Of a DNA stretch of 64,000 bases, positions 45,778 through 55,218 are shown piece by piece (the first letter of the stretch is position 1; every line of letters starts with the position of its first letter). The notes beneath the pieces are model-generated. The model did no database searches. It worked only from the letters and a program-made list of their open reading frames with translations, and had not been told where the DNA came from. The stretch covers positions 62,001-126,000 of the forward strand of contig NZ_FNYH01000007.1 in the NCBI RefSeq assembly GCF_900108915.1, given 5' to 3'. A program made the translations under genes and the position numbers. This DNA comes from Allopseudospirillum japonicum (GTDB lineage: Bacteria > Pseudomonadota > Gammaproteobacteria > Pseudomonadales > Halomonadaceae).

Positions 45778-46428
45778 ATGTCAGTACATCGACAAGGGGT
45801 GCTCATGTTAGGGGGCACCTTTGATCCTATCCATCATGGGCATTTACGTACCGCCGTCGAGCTTTATGAGCGCCTCGCGGTGGCGGAAGTACGCCTGATT
45901 CCCTGTCATCAACCGCCACACCGTCAACAACCGCTTGCCAGTAGTGCGCAGCGTTTGCATATGGTGTCTTTAGCGATTGCGGGAGAAGCAGGTCTTCAGT
46001 TAGATGCTTGTGAACTAGAACGTGATCAAGCCTCTTGGTCTGTACATACACTAGCTAGTTTGCGTGCGCGTTTAGGTGCGCAAGTCCCTTTGATGATGGC
46101 TGTGGGTATGGACAGTTTTCTTAGTTTGCCTTCTTGGTATCAATGGCGTCAGCTCACCCACTATGCGCATCTTGTGGTGGTAACGCGTCCTGATTATCAA
46201 GCGCTTTATAGTGCAGAATTGCAAACTTGGCTCGATCAACATCAAACACAAAATGCTGACCTTTTGCATCGCTTGCCTTGTGGCAAGGTGTTACTGATGC
46301 AATTGCAAACACCTTTAGCTATCTCAGCAACACAAATCCGCAAGGCATTGGCGCAAGGGCGTTCAGCACGCTATTGGTTACCCGATCAGGTTTTGGCCTA
46401 TATTCAACAACAAGGGCTCTACCTTTAA
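45778..46428 (+). CDS. nadD: Nicotinate-nucleotide adenylyltransferase
   Basis: 216 residues from ATG 45778. Nucleotidyltransferase motif MLGGTFDPIHHGHLRTAVE at residues 10-28 and C-terminal ISATQIRKAL (ISSTxIR type). Forms deamido-NAD from nicotinate mononucleotide and ATP. It begins 2 nt after the proA stop; the proA-nadD-rsfS-rlmH-mrdA order is common in Gammaproteobacteria. Confidence 0.95.
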   Translation: MSVHRQGVLMLGGTFDPIHHGHLRTAVELYERLAVAEVRLIPCHQPPHRQQPLASSAQRLHMVSLAIAGEAGLQLDACELERDQASWSVHTLASLRARLGAQVPLMMAVGMDSFLSLPSWYQWRQLTHYAHLVVVTRPDYQALYSAELQTWLDQHQTQNADLLHRLPCGKVLLMQLQTPLAISATQIRKALAQGRSARYWLPDQVLAYIQQQGLYL

Positions 46429-46509
46429 GCTAGGTGTGAAATGTTGGCTTAAGGGGTGCCTAATATTCCTACTTTGTCGATTCCATTATTAAAGAGGTTG
46501 CTTTAATCC

Positions 46510-46878
46510 ATGCACGCCTATACAGAAATCCCCCTCAATGCCTTGGCGATTGAAGCCTTGGAAGAGATCAAAGCACAAAACATCTGCTTGCTTGATGTGC
46601 GTGAAAGTACCAGTGTGACGGATTTTATGCTCATTGCTAGCGGAACCTCGACCCGCCAACTAAATGCATTAGCACAAAACCTAGTTCTGAAAATGAAAGA
46701 GGCCGGTTATCGTCCTTTAGGGGTAGAAGGTCAGAATAATACAGATTGGGTCTTGGTCGATTTGGGCGAGCTTGTGGTGCATCTGATGTTGCCTGAAACG
46801 CGCCAGTTTTATGATTTAGAGCGTTTATGGTCACAATTTCCTAGCGAAACGGCACTTTCTTCTTCACAAACGCCCTAA
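46510..46878 (+). CDS. rsfS: Ribosomal silencing factor RsfS
   Basis: 122 residues. Segments [40 protein letters not shown] and [14 protein letters not shown] identify the RsfS/Iojap family, which binds ribosomal protein uL14 and blocks subunit joining in poor growth. Between nadD and rlmH. Confidence 0.95.
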   Translation: MHAYTEIPLNALAIEALEEIKAQNICLLDVRESTSVTDFMLIASGTSTRQLNALAQNLVLKMKEAGYRPLGVEGQNNTDWVLVDLGELVVHLMLPETRQFYDLERLWSQFPSETALSSSQTP

Positions 46879-46920
46879 AGCTTTTAGGAATGGTTGCGCG
46901 CTGAACTTGCGGAGGTTGCA

Positions 46921-47388
46921 TTGAAAATACGTATCTTGGCGGTTGGGCAAAAAATGCCTGCTTGGGTTAATGAAGGGGTGATCACTTACCTAAAACGTTT
47001 TCCGAGGGAATATCGATTAGAGATTCAAGAAATTCCTGCCGGCCAACGTGGTAAAAATGCTGATCTTGCCCAAGCCATGAAACGTGAAGCTGAAGCTATT
47101 TTAGCGCGTATTGATGCAGATGAGCATGTCATTGCCTTAGAAGTAAAAGGCCAGGCTTGGAGTACGCAAGCTTTGGCAAATCAATTTGAAAGTTGGCATA
47201 TGCAAGGGCAAAATCTGGTGTTTTTGATCGGTGGGCCAGAAGGTTTGGATGCAAGTTGCCGCCAACGGGCTAACCAACTTTGGTCTCTCTCTAATTTGAC
47301 GCTTCCTCACCCTCTGGTGCGTGTTTTACTAGCAGAACAGCTTTATCGAGCTTGGTCGATTACTCAAGGGCATCCTTATCATCGTTGA
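46921..47388 (+). CDS. rlmH: 23S rRNA pseudouridine-1915 N3-methyltransferase
   Basis: 155 residues from TTG 46921, the length of E. coli RlmH, with GGAGG 5 nt before; the longer reading frame from 46894 is not needed. SPOUT fold: FLIGGPEGLDASCRQRAN and LPHPLVRVLLAEQLYRAWSI form the SAM-binding knot, and the C-terminus is GHPYHR, as in the family. Confidence 0.95.
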   Translation: MKIRILAVGQKMPAWVNEGVITYLKRFPREYRLEIQEIPAGQRGKNADLAQAMKREAEAILARIDADEHVIALEVKGQAWSTQALANQFESWHMQGQNLVFLIGGPEGLDASCRQRANQLWSLSNLTLPHPLVRVLLAEQLYRAWSITQGHPYHR

Positions 47389-47669
47389 TTTATGAATACC
47401 GCCTAGCGTGCCTACTCATATCGATTCTATCCGATGCCCGAGTCAGCCAACCTGCTTTTTCGGATCTTCGGGTGCGTGCAAGAGTACGTCTGCCACTAAT
47501 TTTTTGTGTGTGCGTACCCATGCTTGGTGTGGGCACTTCTTCATGCAGATCTGTATCAAGGTTGCCAAAAGGATGTCCATCAAGGTAAACGAGGCGATTT
47601 TGGTAGGTGCCAGCAGGTTACAAGAGCACCAACAGAAAATGATTGCAAAGCACGCGGGAGGTGAAGCTT
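47389..47669. other. Unexplained gap between rlmH and the mrdA leader ORF
   Basis: Frames are short on both strands. A minus-strand frame between stops (about 47590 to 47388) has plausible composition, with VYLDGHPFGNLDTD and EVPTPSMGTHTQKISG, but no start codon with a ribosome site and no known family. It may be a gene relic. Confidence 0.35.
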
Positions 47670-47807
47670 GTGTCAGTTTCTGTGGGCAATCTCAAGGAGC
47701 AACAGGCAATAATGATGAAGCAGGAACTTGGAAGGCAACAACCAGCAATCTCCATCTTTCAAGGTGGGGAAGACGTCAACCCTCTATTGTTTTACGTTGA
47801 GAGCTAA
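47670..47807 (+). CDS. Possible 45-residue leader ORF before mrdA
   Basis: GTG 47670 is preceded by a strong GGGAGGTG at 7 nt spacing. The frame gives VSVGNLKEQQAIMMKQELG, then RQQPAISIFQGGEDVNP and LLFYVES, and stops at 47805-47807, one base before the mrdA ATG, so translation could be coupled. Soluble, no membrane helix, no family recognised. It may instead be the remains of a larger gene. Confidence 0.42.
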   Translation: MSVSVGNLKEQQAIMMKQELGRQQPAISIFQGGEDVNPLLFYVES

Positions 47808-47808
47808 G

Positions 47809-49761
47809 ATGTCATCTTCGAGTTCGTCCTCAGCATCTAAAAACACAGCGGTCAAAGGTGCTTTTAAAGATCTCCATCAAGAAAATCAAGTCTTCCAGCG
47901 GCGTGCTTGGATCGCCATTGTGATTGTCATTGTGATGCTGTTGGGCTTGGTCAGTCGCATGCTATTTTTGCAAATTGTACAGTATGATGTGCATACCACA
48001 CGCTCAGAGAATAACCGTATTCATGTGGAAGCGGTGGCACCGACTCGGGGGTTAATTTATGACCGCAACGGTATTTTGTTAGCGGATAATCGCCCCAGTT
48101 ATAGCTTGACGATTGTACGCGAACAGGTCAAAGATTTACAAAATGTCCTCAAGCGCATTAGCCACATCCTTAAATTAGATGAAGAACATCAAGAGCTTAT
48201 CCACGAACGCGCCGCGCAAAGGCGACGCCCTTTCGAGCCGACTTTACTATTAGATCAGTTGACGGAAGCCCAAATTGCCCAAATTGCGGTTAATCGTCAT
48301 AGGTTACCTGGGGTGGAAGTGGAAGCCCAACTTTCACGGCACTATCCACAAAAAGATTATATGGCGCATGTCTTAGGTTATGTGGGCCGTATTAATGAAG
48401 AAGAGCTCAATCAACTCGATCGTACCCGTTATAGTGGCACCCACTATATTGGTAAAACAGGGGTAGAAAAGTTTTATGAAACAGATTTGCACGGTGAGGT
48501 CGGCTATCAAAAAGTAGAAACCAATGCGCGGGGGCGTGTTCTACGTGTGTTAGAGTATCAACCACCTCAACCTGGTAAAAACCTTGTGTTGCATTTAGAT
48601 AGCCAGCTACAGCAAGTGGCGCATGAGGCTTTACAAGGACGCCGAGGTGCTATTGTGGCAGTTGAACCGGCTACAGGCGGTATTTTGGCTATGGTCAGTA
48701 CGCCAAGTTTTGATCCCAACTTATTTGTTGGTGGTATTGATAGTAAAACTTACCGTGATTTACGCCGAGATCCAGATTTACCGCTATTCAATCGTTCGAT
48801 TCGTGGACAATATCCACCAGCTTCTACCGTTAAACCCTTTATGGCCTTAGCTGGGTTGGAATATGACGTCGTCAAGCGTGATACCAGTATTTATGATCCT
48901 GGATATTATCGTTTGCCTAACGATGATCGCCAATACCGTAATTGGAAGCGTAGTGGGCATGGCAAGGTGGATTTGCGTTTGTCTGTGGTGTATTCAAATG
49001 ATACCTATTTTTATAACCTTGCTTATAACTTAGGTATTGATAATATTTTTGATTTTATGTCGAAATTTGGTTTTGGCGAACAAACCAGTGTGGATGTAGA
49101 CCATGCAACTAGTGGTTTGATGCCGAGCCGAGAATGGAAACGCAATGAAAGACGCCAACCTTGGTTCCCCGGGGAAACTTTAAGTATTGGTATTGGCCAA
49201 GGATATTGGTTAGCCACACCTTTGCAACTGGCAAGTGCAACTGCCATCTTAGCCAATCGTGGTCATTGGGTGCAGGCACGTTTGTTGCATTCTGCAGATG
49301 GCAAAGAACTCCCCAGATATTTCCAGGATACACCAGCAGATGTCAAATTAAGAGATGCTTCCAACTGGGATTATGTATTTGATGTGATGAAAGATGTCGT
49401 ACATAGCCCAAGGGGAACCGCACGTGGTATTAGTCACGGCCTTCAATATCTGATGGCGGGTAAAACAGGAACCGCACAAGTGCGTAGTATTCGCCAAGGT
49501 GAGACCTATGATGAAACCAAAATCCCTGAACGACATCGAGATCATGCGTTATTTGTGGCCTTTGCACCACTGGAAAATCCACAAATCGCGATTGCTGTGG
49601 TTGTCGAAAATGGCGGTGGTGGTAGTACGACTGCCGCGCCTATCGCACGTAAGGTCGTGGATGCTTATTTATTACCTAAATTAGCAACCCAACCGACAGC
49701 CGTGGCCCAACAAGAAGCAGTCCCTGCATCTCAAGGGCAAGCTTTGGGGAGAGGCGCATGA
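47809..49761 (+). CDS. mrdA: Penicillin-binding protein 2 (elongasome transpeptidase)
   Basis: 650 residues from ATG 47809. Serine-rich start, membrane helix about residues 38-58 (AWIAIVIVIVMLLGLVSRML), pedestal domain, and transpeptidase domain with STVK (YPPASTVKPFMALAG), SND (VVYSNDTYFYN) and KTGT (LMAGKTGTAQV). Makes peptide cross-links for side-wall growth with RodA, encoded next with a 4-nt overlap. Confidence 0.95.
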   Translation: MSSSSSSSASKNTAVKGAFKDLHQENQVFQRRAWIAIVIVIVMLLGLVSRMLFLQIVQYDVHTTRSENNRIHVEAVAPTRGLIYDRNGILLADNRPSYSLTIVREQVKDLQNVLKRISHILKLDEEHQELIHERAAQRRRPFEPTLLLDQLTEAQIAQIAVNRHRLPGVEVEAQLSRHYPQKDYMAHVLGYVGRINEEELNQLDRTRYSGTHYIGKTGVEKFYETDLHGEVGYQKVETNARGRVLRVLEYQPPQPGKNLVLHLDSQLQQVAHEALQGRRGAIVAVEPATGGILAMVSTPSFDPNLFVGGIDSKTYRDLRRDPDLPLFNRSIRGQYPPASTVKPFMALAGLEYDVVKRDTSIYDPGYYRLPNDDRQYRNWKRSGHGKVDLRLSVVYSNDTYFYNLAYNLGIDNIFDFMSKFGFGEQTSVDVDHATSGLMPSREWKRNERRQPWFPGETLSIGIGQGYWLATPLQLASATAILANRGHWVQARLLHSADGKELPRYFQDTPADVKLRDASNWDYVFDVMKDVVHSPRGTARGISHGLQYLMAGKTGTAQVRSIRQGETYDETKIPERHRDHALFVAFAPLENPQIAIAVVVENGGGGSTTAAPIARKVVDAYLLPKLATQPTAVAQQEAVPASQGQALGRGA

Positions 49762-50897
49762 GTCGAGATTTTCGCCGTCAGTTGCCGAATGCAGATGTGT
49801 ATTTACAACGTCAAGCCGGCTGGCTAGAGCGGGTTCATATTGATTTATGGTTACTTCTGGCGCTGCTCACTGTGATTGTGGGCGGACTTTTTATTTTGTA
49901 TAGCGCGACCAGTGAAAACCAAGAAGACATCTTGCGCCAAGTATACCGTTTATTATTTGCGTTAGGGGTAATGGTGTTGGTTGCGCAAATCTCACCACGC
50001 CAACTCCAACGTTTCTCCCCCATGTTATTTTTAATCGGAGTGCTTTTATTACTTGCAGTACTTTTATTTGGAGTACAAGCCAAAGGAGCACAACGCTGGC
50101 TCAATCTGGGTGTTTTTCGTTTTCAGCCTTCAGAAGTGATGAAATTAACCATGCCCATGATGATGGCTTGGTATTTGGCGCGTCAAGGTTTACCACCACG
50201 CTGGAAACATTTGCTCATTAGTGCAGTCATTATAGCCGGTCCTGTGCTTTTAATTGCCAAGCAGCCTGATTTAGGGACTTCTTTATTAGTTGGGGTAGCA
50301 GCAGTTTTTGTACTTTTACTTGCAGGTTTAAGCTGGCGCATTATTGGGTTTTTGGGTGCGCTGGCAGGGGCAAGTTTGCCTTTGTTATGGATGGTGATGC
50401 ATGAGTATCAAAGACAAAGGGTGCTAACCTTTTTAGATCCAGAAAAAGATCCTTTAGGTACCGGATGGAATATTATCCAATCTAAAACCGCTATTGGTTC
50501 TGGGGGGATTGACGGCAAAGGCTGGCTACAAGGGACGCAATCCCAGTTGGAGTTTTTGCCAGAACGTCATACGGACTTTATTGTGGCCGTCTTAGCTGAG
50601 GAATTCGGCTTAATTGGTGTATGTATTCTTCTATGTGTCTATCTGGTGATTATCTGGCGTGGCATGATGATTGCCATGAATGCACAAGATACTTACGGAC
50701 GCTTACTTGCAGGCAGCATTACCCTGACATTTTTTACCTATGTTTTTGTTAATATAGGCATGGTCAGCGGAATTTTGCCGGTCGTTGGGGTGCCTTTGCC
50801 TCTGATTAGTTTTGGCGGGACTTCAAGTGTCACCCTCTTAGCTGGCTTTGGCATGTTGATGTCAATACAAACGCATAAAAACTTACTCAAACGCTGA
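49758..50897 (+). CDS. mrdB: RodA peptidoglycan glycosyltransferase (SEDS family)
   Basis: 379 residues, about ten helices. SEDS motifs: FRFQPSEVMKLTMPMMMAWYL, KQPDLGTSLLVG, GTGWNIIQSKTAIGSGGI with the family GxGW-IxQSxxAIGSGG pattern, FLPERHTDFIVAVLAEEFG and VPLPLISFGGTSSVTLL. Polymerises glycan strands with PBP2. Its start overlaps the mrdA end (ATGA). Confidence 0.96.
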   Translation: MSRDFRRQLPNADVYLQRQAGWLERVHIDLWLLLALLTVIVGGLFILYSATSENQEDILRQVYRLLFALGVMVLVAQISPRQLQRFSPMLFLIGVLLLLAVLLFGVQAKGAQRWLNLGVFRFQPSEVMKLTMPMMMAWYLARQGLPPRWKHLLISAVIIAGPVLLIAKQPDLGTSLLVGVAAVFVLLLAGLSWRIIGFLGALAGASLPLLWMVMHEYQRQRVLTFLDPEKDPLGTGWNIIQSKTAIGSGGIDGKGWLQGTQSQLEFLPERHTDFIVAVLAEEFGLIGVCILLCVYLVIIWRGMMIAMNAQDTYGRLLAGSITLTFFTYVFVNIGMVSGILPVVGVPLPLISFGGTSSVTLLAGFGMLMSIQTHKNLLKR

Positions 50898-50934
50898 CTT
50901 GTTGAGCGTGCAAAGCAAATAAAGGAGCGAGATT

Positions 50935-51996
50935 TTGCTTAATTTCCACCGACTGACGACAAAAAAATCGGCTTATAAAACCTGGCTAGCAGCATTGGCG
51001 TTAAGTGGCAGTGCTTTAGTGTTGAGTCCCTCAGCACAAGCATTGCAAGACCAAGCGAGTTATGTGCCTAGTCAACACCCTGAAGTGGCCGCTTTTATTG
51101 AAGAAATGGCACGCGAACACCAGTTTGATCCACAGCAGTTGCAGCCTTTATTTGCTGAAGCGAAATATCAACAAAAGATTATTGACGCGATCAGCCGGCC
51201 AGCAGAGCGTGTATTAAAGTGGCATGAATACCGTAAAATTTTCCTTACTGAATCCCGTATACAAGCCGGGGTAAATTTTATGCGTGAAAATGCGCAAACT
51301 CTGGCACGGGCAGAGCAAACTTACGGAGTGCCCAAGGAAATTATTACCGCGATTATTGGTGTAGAAACCTTTTATGGGCGCAATAAAGGCAGCTATCGGG
51401 TGCTAGATGCCTTATCAACACTGGCTTTTAATTATCCACCAAGATCGAGTTTTTTCCGTAAGCAGCTGGTCGAATTTTTAATCTTGGCGCGTGAAGAAGG
51501 TTTGCGTCCTGAGCTCCCAATTGGTTCGTATGCAGGGGCGATGGGATACGGCCAGTTTATTCCATCAAGTTATCGAGCTTATGCGGTAGATTTTGATGGT
51601 GACCACTTCCGTGATATTTGGACTAACACCACAGATGCGATCGGCAGTGTTGCTAACTATTTCAAGGCGCATCAATGGCGTGCTGGGGAAGCGGTTGTGT
51701 TAGAAGCTCAGTTCCAAGGTGACCCACAAGCGTTACCTTCCATGGATCGTAAGTATCTGAAAGTGGACTTGCCTTATAGCCAAGCGCAGCAAGCCGGTTT
51801 TCAAGTCACCCAAGGGGCTTTATCGGCACAGACACTGATGATGCCGATTCGCTTTGAGGTGGCGGATAATCAATTTAAACATTGGGCGGGCTTGCATAAC
51901 TTCTATGTGATTACTCGCTATAATCATAGTCGCTTATATGCCATGGCTGTGTATCAGCTCAGTCAGGCGATTGCAGCAGCGGCAAAGGCACCCTAA
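50935..51996 (+). CDS. mltB: Membrane-bound lytic murein transglycosylase B
   Basis: 353 residues, TTG start at 50935 with AAGGAG 7 nt upstream. A signal peptide ends near LSPSAQA. SLT/MltB fold with catalytic Glu in IIGVETFYGRNKGSYRVLDA, then NYPPRSSFFRKQLVEFL and YAGAMGYGQFIPSSYRAYAVD. No lipobox, so a soluble periplasmic form. Cleaves glycan strands to anhydro-muropeptides. Within the elongasome cluster. Confidence 0.94.
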   Translation: MLNFHRLTTKKSAYKTWLAALALSGSALVLSPSAQALQDQASYVPSQHPEVAAFIEEMAREHQFDPQQLQPLFAEAKYQQKIIDAISRPAERVLKWHEYRKIFLTESRIQAGVNFMRENAQTLARAEQTYGVPKEIITAIIGVETFYGRNKGSYRVLDALSTLAFNYPPRSSFFRKQLVEFLILAREEGLRPELPIGSYAGAMGYGQFIPSSYRAYAVDFDGDHFRDIWTNTTDAIGSVANYFKAHQWRAGEAVVLEAQFQGDPQALPSMDRKYLKVDLPYSQAQQAGFQVTQGALSAQTLMMPIRFEVADNQFKHWAGLHNFYVITRYNHSRLYAMAVYQLSQAIAAAAKAP

Positions 51997-52019
51997 TTTT
52001 TTAACTAGGTACTTTATAG

Positions 52020-52862
52020 ATGCGCTTGTTTTTGGCTCGCTCTTTTATAGCGTCTTTTATGAAAAGACCTCGACTAGCAATAGCAGCAAGTGCTTTGCTG
52101 ATACTAAGTGCTTGTTCATCACCACCTAAGCCTACTAGCCAAAGTAGCCGCTATCAACAAGCGCAGGATGCTTATCCCGCAAATCCACCTGATGTTTCTC
52201 AGATCCCTGATGCTGTACCTCAAATCGAACCTTTTAGTCGTTCGGGGAATGGGCCAACCTATCGTGTTCTTGGGAAAACGTATCGCGTGTTACCTCACAA
52301 CCAAGGCTATCAAGCGATAGGTTATGCCTCTTGGTATGGTACCAAGTTTCATGGTCATGCCACCTCAAACGGTGAAATCTATGATATGTACAAGATGACC
52401 GCTGCCCATAAACATTTACCTTTGCCTACTTATGCGAGGGTGACGAACTTGGAAAATGGTCGTCAAGTCATTGTACGTGTGAATGACCGTGGCCCTTTTC
52501 ATGATAATCGTTTAATTGACTTATCTTATGCTGCTGCACATCGTTTAGGATTTCATCAAAAAGGCACTGCCAAGGTAAAAGTGGAGGCGATTGACCCTAA
52601 ACAATGGCAAGCACAACAAAACCAAGTTTGGCCGGTCTATTTACAAGTTGCCTCTTTAAGTTCTGCACCTGCTGCAGAAAAACTCAAGGCACGCTTGATT
52701 CAATCCTTAGGTTTGCCTGTGCGCATCCAACGTCAGCAAATTCAGCAACAAACTTGGTATCGCATTCAAGCCGGTCCTTTATACGATCAGAACTCGTTAA
52801 ACCAAGCCAGTACCCAAGTACGCGGACAGGGGTTGGGCCAACCCTTAGTTGTCAACCCTTGA
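52020..52862 (+). CDS. rlpA: Septal ring lytic transglycosylase RlpA lipoprotein
   Basis: 280 residues. Lipoprotein signal with lipobox LSAC; start at ATG 52020 or ATG 52059 (MKRPRLAIAASALLI). Double-psi beta-barrel domain with GYASWYGTKFHGHATSNGE and VNDRGPFHDNRLIDLSYAAA (catalytic region) and a C-terminal SPOR domain (VYLQVASLSSAPAAEKLKA) that binds denuded peptidoglycan at the septum. Confidence 0.95.
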   Translation: MRLFLARSFIASFMKRPRLAIAASALLILSACSSPPKPTSQSSRYQQAQDAYPANPPDVSQIPDAVPQIEPFSRSGNGPTYRVLGKTYRVLPHNQGYQAIGYASWYGTKFHGHATSNGEIYDMYKMTAAHKHLPLPTYARVTNLENGRQVIVRVNDRGPFHDNRLIDLSYAAAHRLGFHQKGTAKVKVEAIDPKQWQAQQNQVWPVYLQVASLSSAPAAEKLKARLIQSLGLPVRIQRQQIQQQTWYRIQAGPLYDQNSLNQASTQVRGQGLGQPLVVNP

Positions 52863-52953
52863 AGTCAGTATCAATGTCAGGATTGTCAGAATTAGGGGCA
52901 TGAGTATGTTAAACTATTATTTTTTAATTACTAATCTAAAGAAGATAAGACGC

Positions 52954-54144
52954 ATGGGTTATTTAGCTTCCATATCTAAACCTCACTTTAAGCCTATGTG
53001 GGCTTGGATAGCCACCTTAATCTGCGGTATTTCTAGTGCACAGGCAGCACCTGATGAAGTCTTAATTCCTGCACCGCCGAGCCTATCTGCTAGCTCTTAC
53101 TTATTAGTTGATCCGCATAGTGGTAAGGTGATTGTAGAATATCAAGCAGATCAACGCTTACCACCAGCTAGTTTAACTAAAATGATGACCAGTTATTTAG
53201 TTGAGCATGAACTAGCACGTGGTAATTTAAAACTCACAGACAAGGTGCGTATTAGTGAAAAAGCTTGGCGTGCGCCTGGCTCGCGCATGTTTGTACGTGA
53301 AGGCACTTTTGTTGAGTTAAATGATTTGCTCAAGGGAATTATTATCCAATCGGGTAATGATGCGTCCATTGCAGTGGCTGAACATCTAGCAGGAAGTGAA
53401 AGCTCTTTTGCTGATTTAATGAATCAACATGCAAATCTGTTGGGAATGAATGATACACATTTTGTAAATTCCACAGGCTTGCCTGCAGAAAACCATTACT
53501 CAAGTGCGCGTGATTTATCCATTTTGGCACAGCACATTATTTTAGACTATCCAGAGCATTACAAAGTCTATTCAGAAAAATACTTCACTTATAATGACAT
53601 TCGCCAAGCCAATCGTAATAAACTTTTGTGGCGTGATAGTTCCGTTGATGGCCTGAAAACTGGACATACAGAAGAAGCCGGTTTTGGCCTAGTTGCTTCA
53701 GCGAAAAAAGGGGATATGCGCCTGATTTCTGTGGTCATGGGAACCAAAAGTGAAGAAGCACGCGCGCAAGAAAGCCAAAAGTTACTTACCTACGGGTTTA
53801 GATATTTTGATACCCGCCAGCTTTACCAAAAGTATGAGGTACTCAATGAAAACCGTGTTTGGGGCGGTGCAACCGAGCAAGTAAAGTTGGGTCTAGGAGA
53901 ACATTTATATGTCACGATTCCACGTGGACAAGAAGAAAACTTATCTGCTTCTTTAAGTATTAGCGAAGTGATTAAAGCGCCGATACAACCTGGCGACGAG
54001 CTTGGTAAAGTGATTATTTCACTTAATGATGAGGTGATTACAGAAAAGCCTTTGATTGCGCTTAATGCAGTGGAAGAAGGTGGCTTTGTGAAAAAAGTTT
54101 GGGACAATCTGGTGCTGTTTTTCTTAGGGATCGTCTCTTCCTAA
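52954..54144 (+). CDS. dacA: D-alanyl-D-alanine carboxypeptidase (PBP5/6)
   Basis: About 396 residues from ATG 52954; a longer frame starts at 52849. Signal peptide ends near SSAQA. Active-site motifs: SLTK (PPASLTKMMTSY), SGN (IIQSGNDASIAVAEHLAG) and KTG (VDGLKTGHTEEAGFGL). A C-terminal beta domain is followed by an amphipathic membrane anchor (FVKKVWDNLVLFFLGI). Trims pentapeptides in the periplasm. Confidence 0.95.
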   Translation: MGYLASISKPHFKPMWAWIATLICGISSAQAAPDEVLIPAPPSLSASSYLLVDPHSGKVIVEYQADQRLPPASLTKMMTSYLVEHELARGNLKLTDKVRISEKAWRAPGSRMFVREGTFVELNDLLKGIIIQSGNDASIAVAEHLAGSESSFADLMNQHANLLGMNDTHFVNSTGLPAENHYSSARDLSILAQHIILDYPEHYKVYSEKYFTYNDIRQANRNKLLWRDSSVDGLKTGHTEEAGFGLVASAKKGDMRLISVVMGTKSEEARAQESQKLLTYGFRYFDTRQLYQKYEVLNENRVWGGATEQVKLGLGEHLYVTIPRGQEENLSASLSISEVIKAPIQPGDELGKVIISLNDEVITEKPLIALNAVEEGGFVKKVWDNLVLFFLGIVSS

Positions 54145-54212
54145 CCGAAAGCCCAGCGGATTGTAGCTAAAATTCGCTGGCCATTTTATCTACTTGTGTA
54201 CAGGTATTTAGC

Positions 54213-54500
54213 ATGATTCAAGTACAAGCACTAGACACAGGCGAAGCCCCTAAGTTAAGCTTCCCTTGCGCATACCCTATAAAAATAGTAGGAGATTTCG
54301 CACCTGATTTTAAAGCGGCTATGCTAGATATTCTCGCGGCACAGGCAGCAGACTATGATGCACAAAGCCTGCGCTTAGTCGATAGTCGTAATGGGCGCTA
54401 TCAATCCCTACGTGTTACTTTAAATGCTCAAAGTGAAGCACAAATCCAGCATCTATTTGAAGCTTTAAAAGCCAGTGGGCGCGTGCGCATGGTGTTATAA
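54213..54500 (+). CDS. ybeD: YbeD/DUF493 family protein
   Basis: 95 residues. [17 protein letters not shown] and [20 protein letters not shown] with C-terminal RVRMVL match YbeD, a small ACT-like regulatory domain conserved between dacA and lipB. Exact role unclear. Confidence 0.93.
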   Translation: MIQVQALDTGEAPKLSFPCAYPIKIVGDFAPDFKAAMLDILAAQAADYDAQSLRLVDSRNGRYQSLRVTLNAQSEAQIQHLFEALKASGRVRMVL

Positions 54501-54525
54501 ATCAACTCTTAGCACGAGAATATCT

Positions 54526-55191
54526 GTGGATCTTTATATTAGGCATTTGGGCCGTCAAGACTACCCAAAAACGCTTGCTGCTATGCATGTGTTGACCCAA
54601 ACGCGTACCCCAGAGACACCAGATGAAATTTGGTGTCTTGAGCATCCTCCTGTATTCACACAGGGACAAGCAGGAAAGCCAGAACATATTTTGCACTCGG
54701 GTGATATTCCCGTTGTGCAAAGTGATCGTGGCGGCCAAGTAACGTATCATGGTCCTGGGCAACTGGTAGTCTATTTGTTATTGGATATCAAGCGTTTACA
54801 CTATGGTGTGCGTGATCTTGTCAACCTGATTGAACATGCCTTGATTGACACCCTCGCCCAGCTTGGTGTCCATGCGTATGCCCAAGCGCAAGCTCCCGGA
54901 GTTTATGTGGATACGCCACAGGTGCAAGCTGCTAAAATTGCCGCCTTGGGTTTACGTATCCGCAAAGGTTGTTCCTTGCATGGTTTAAGCTTTAATCTGG
55001 ATATGGATTTAAGCCCCTTTCAGCAAATTAACCCCTGTGGTTACGCGGGTATGCCGGTCACACAGGTCAAAACTTTATGTCCTGAGGCAGATATGGACTG
55101 GGTCCGTATGCAAGTCATCACCCAGCTTGTCAACCGGCTAGGCCATACGCAATATCAACATACTTGTGACCTCCCCTCGACCCTAGATTGA
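54526..55191 (+). CDS. lipB: Octanoyl-ACP:protein octanoyltransferase
   Basis: 221 residues from GTG 54526. Family segments are [37 protein letters not shown], the catalytic lysine in [19 protein letters not shown] and the catalytic cysteine in [12 protein letters not shown]. Moves octanoate to lipoyl domains; LipA, encoded next, inserts sulfur. Confidence 0.95.
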   Translation: MDLYIRHLGRQDYPKTLAAMHVLTQTRTPETPDEIWCLEHPPVFTQGQAGKPEHILHSGDIPVVQSDRGGQVTYHGPGQLVVYLLLDIKRLHYGVRDLVNLIEHALIDTLAQLGVHAYAQAQAPGVYVDTPQVQAAKIAALGLRIRKGCSLHGLSFNLDMDLSPFQQINPCGYAGMPVTQVKTLCPEADMDWVRMQVITQLVNRLGHTQYQHTCDLPSTLD

Positions 55192-55218
55192 TCTTTACCT
55201 ATTGTGGAAATTTAAACT

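Noticed and set aside
47388-47590. Minus-strand frame with plausible composition in the rlmH-mrdA gap
   Set aside because: No start codon with a ribosome site, short, and no family recognised; kept only as part of the gap description.
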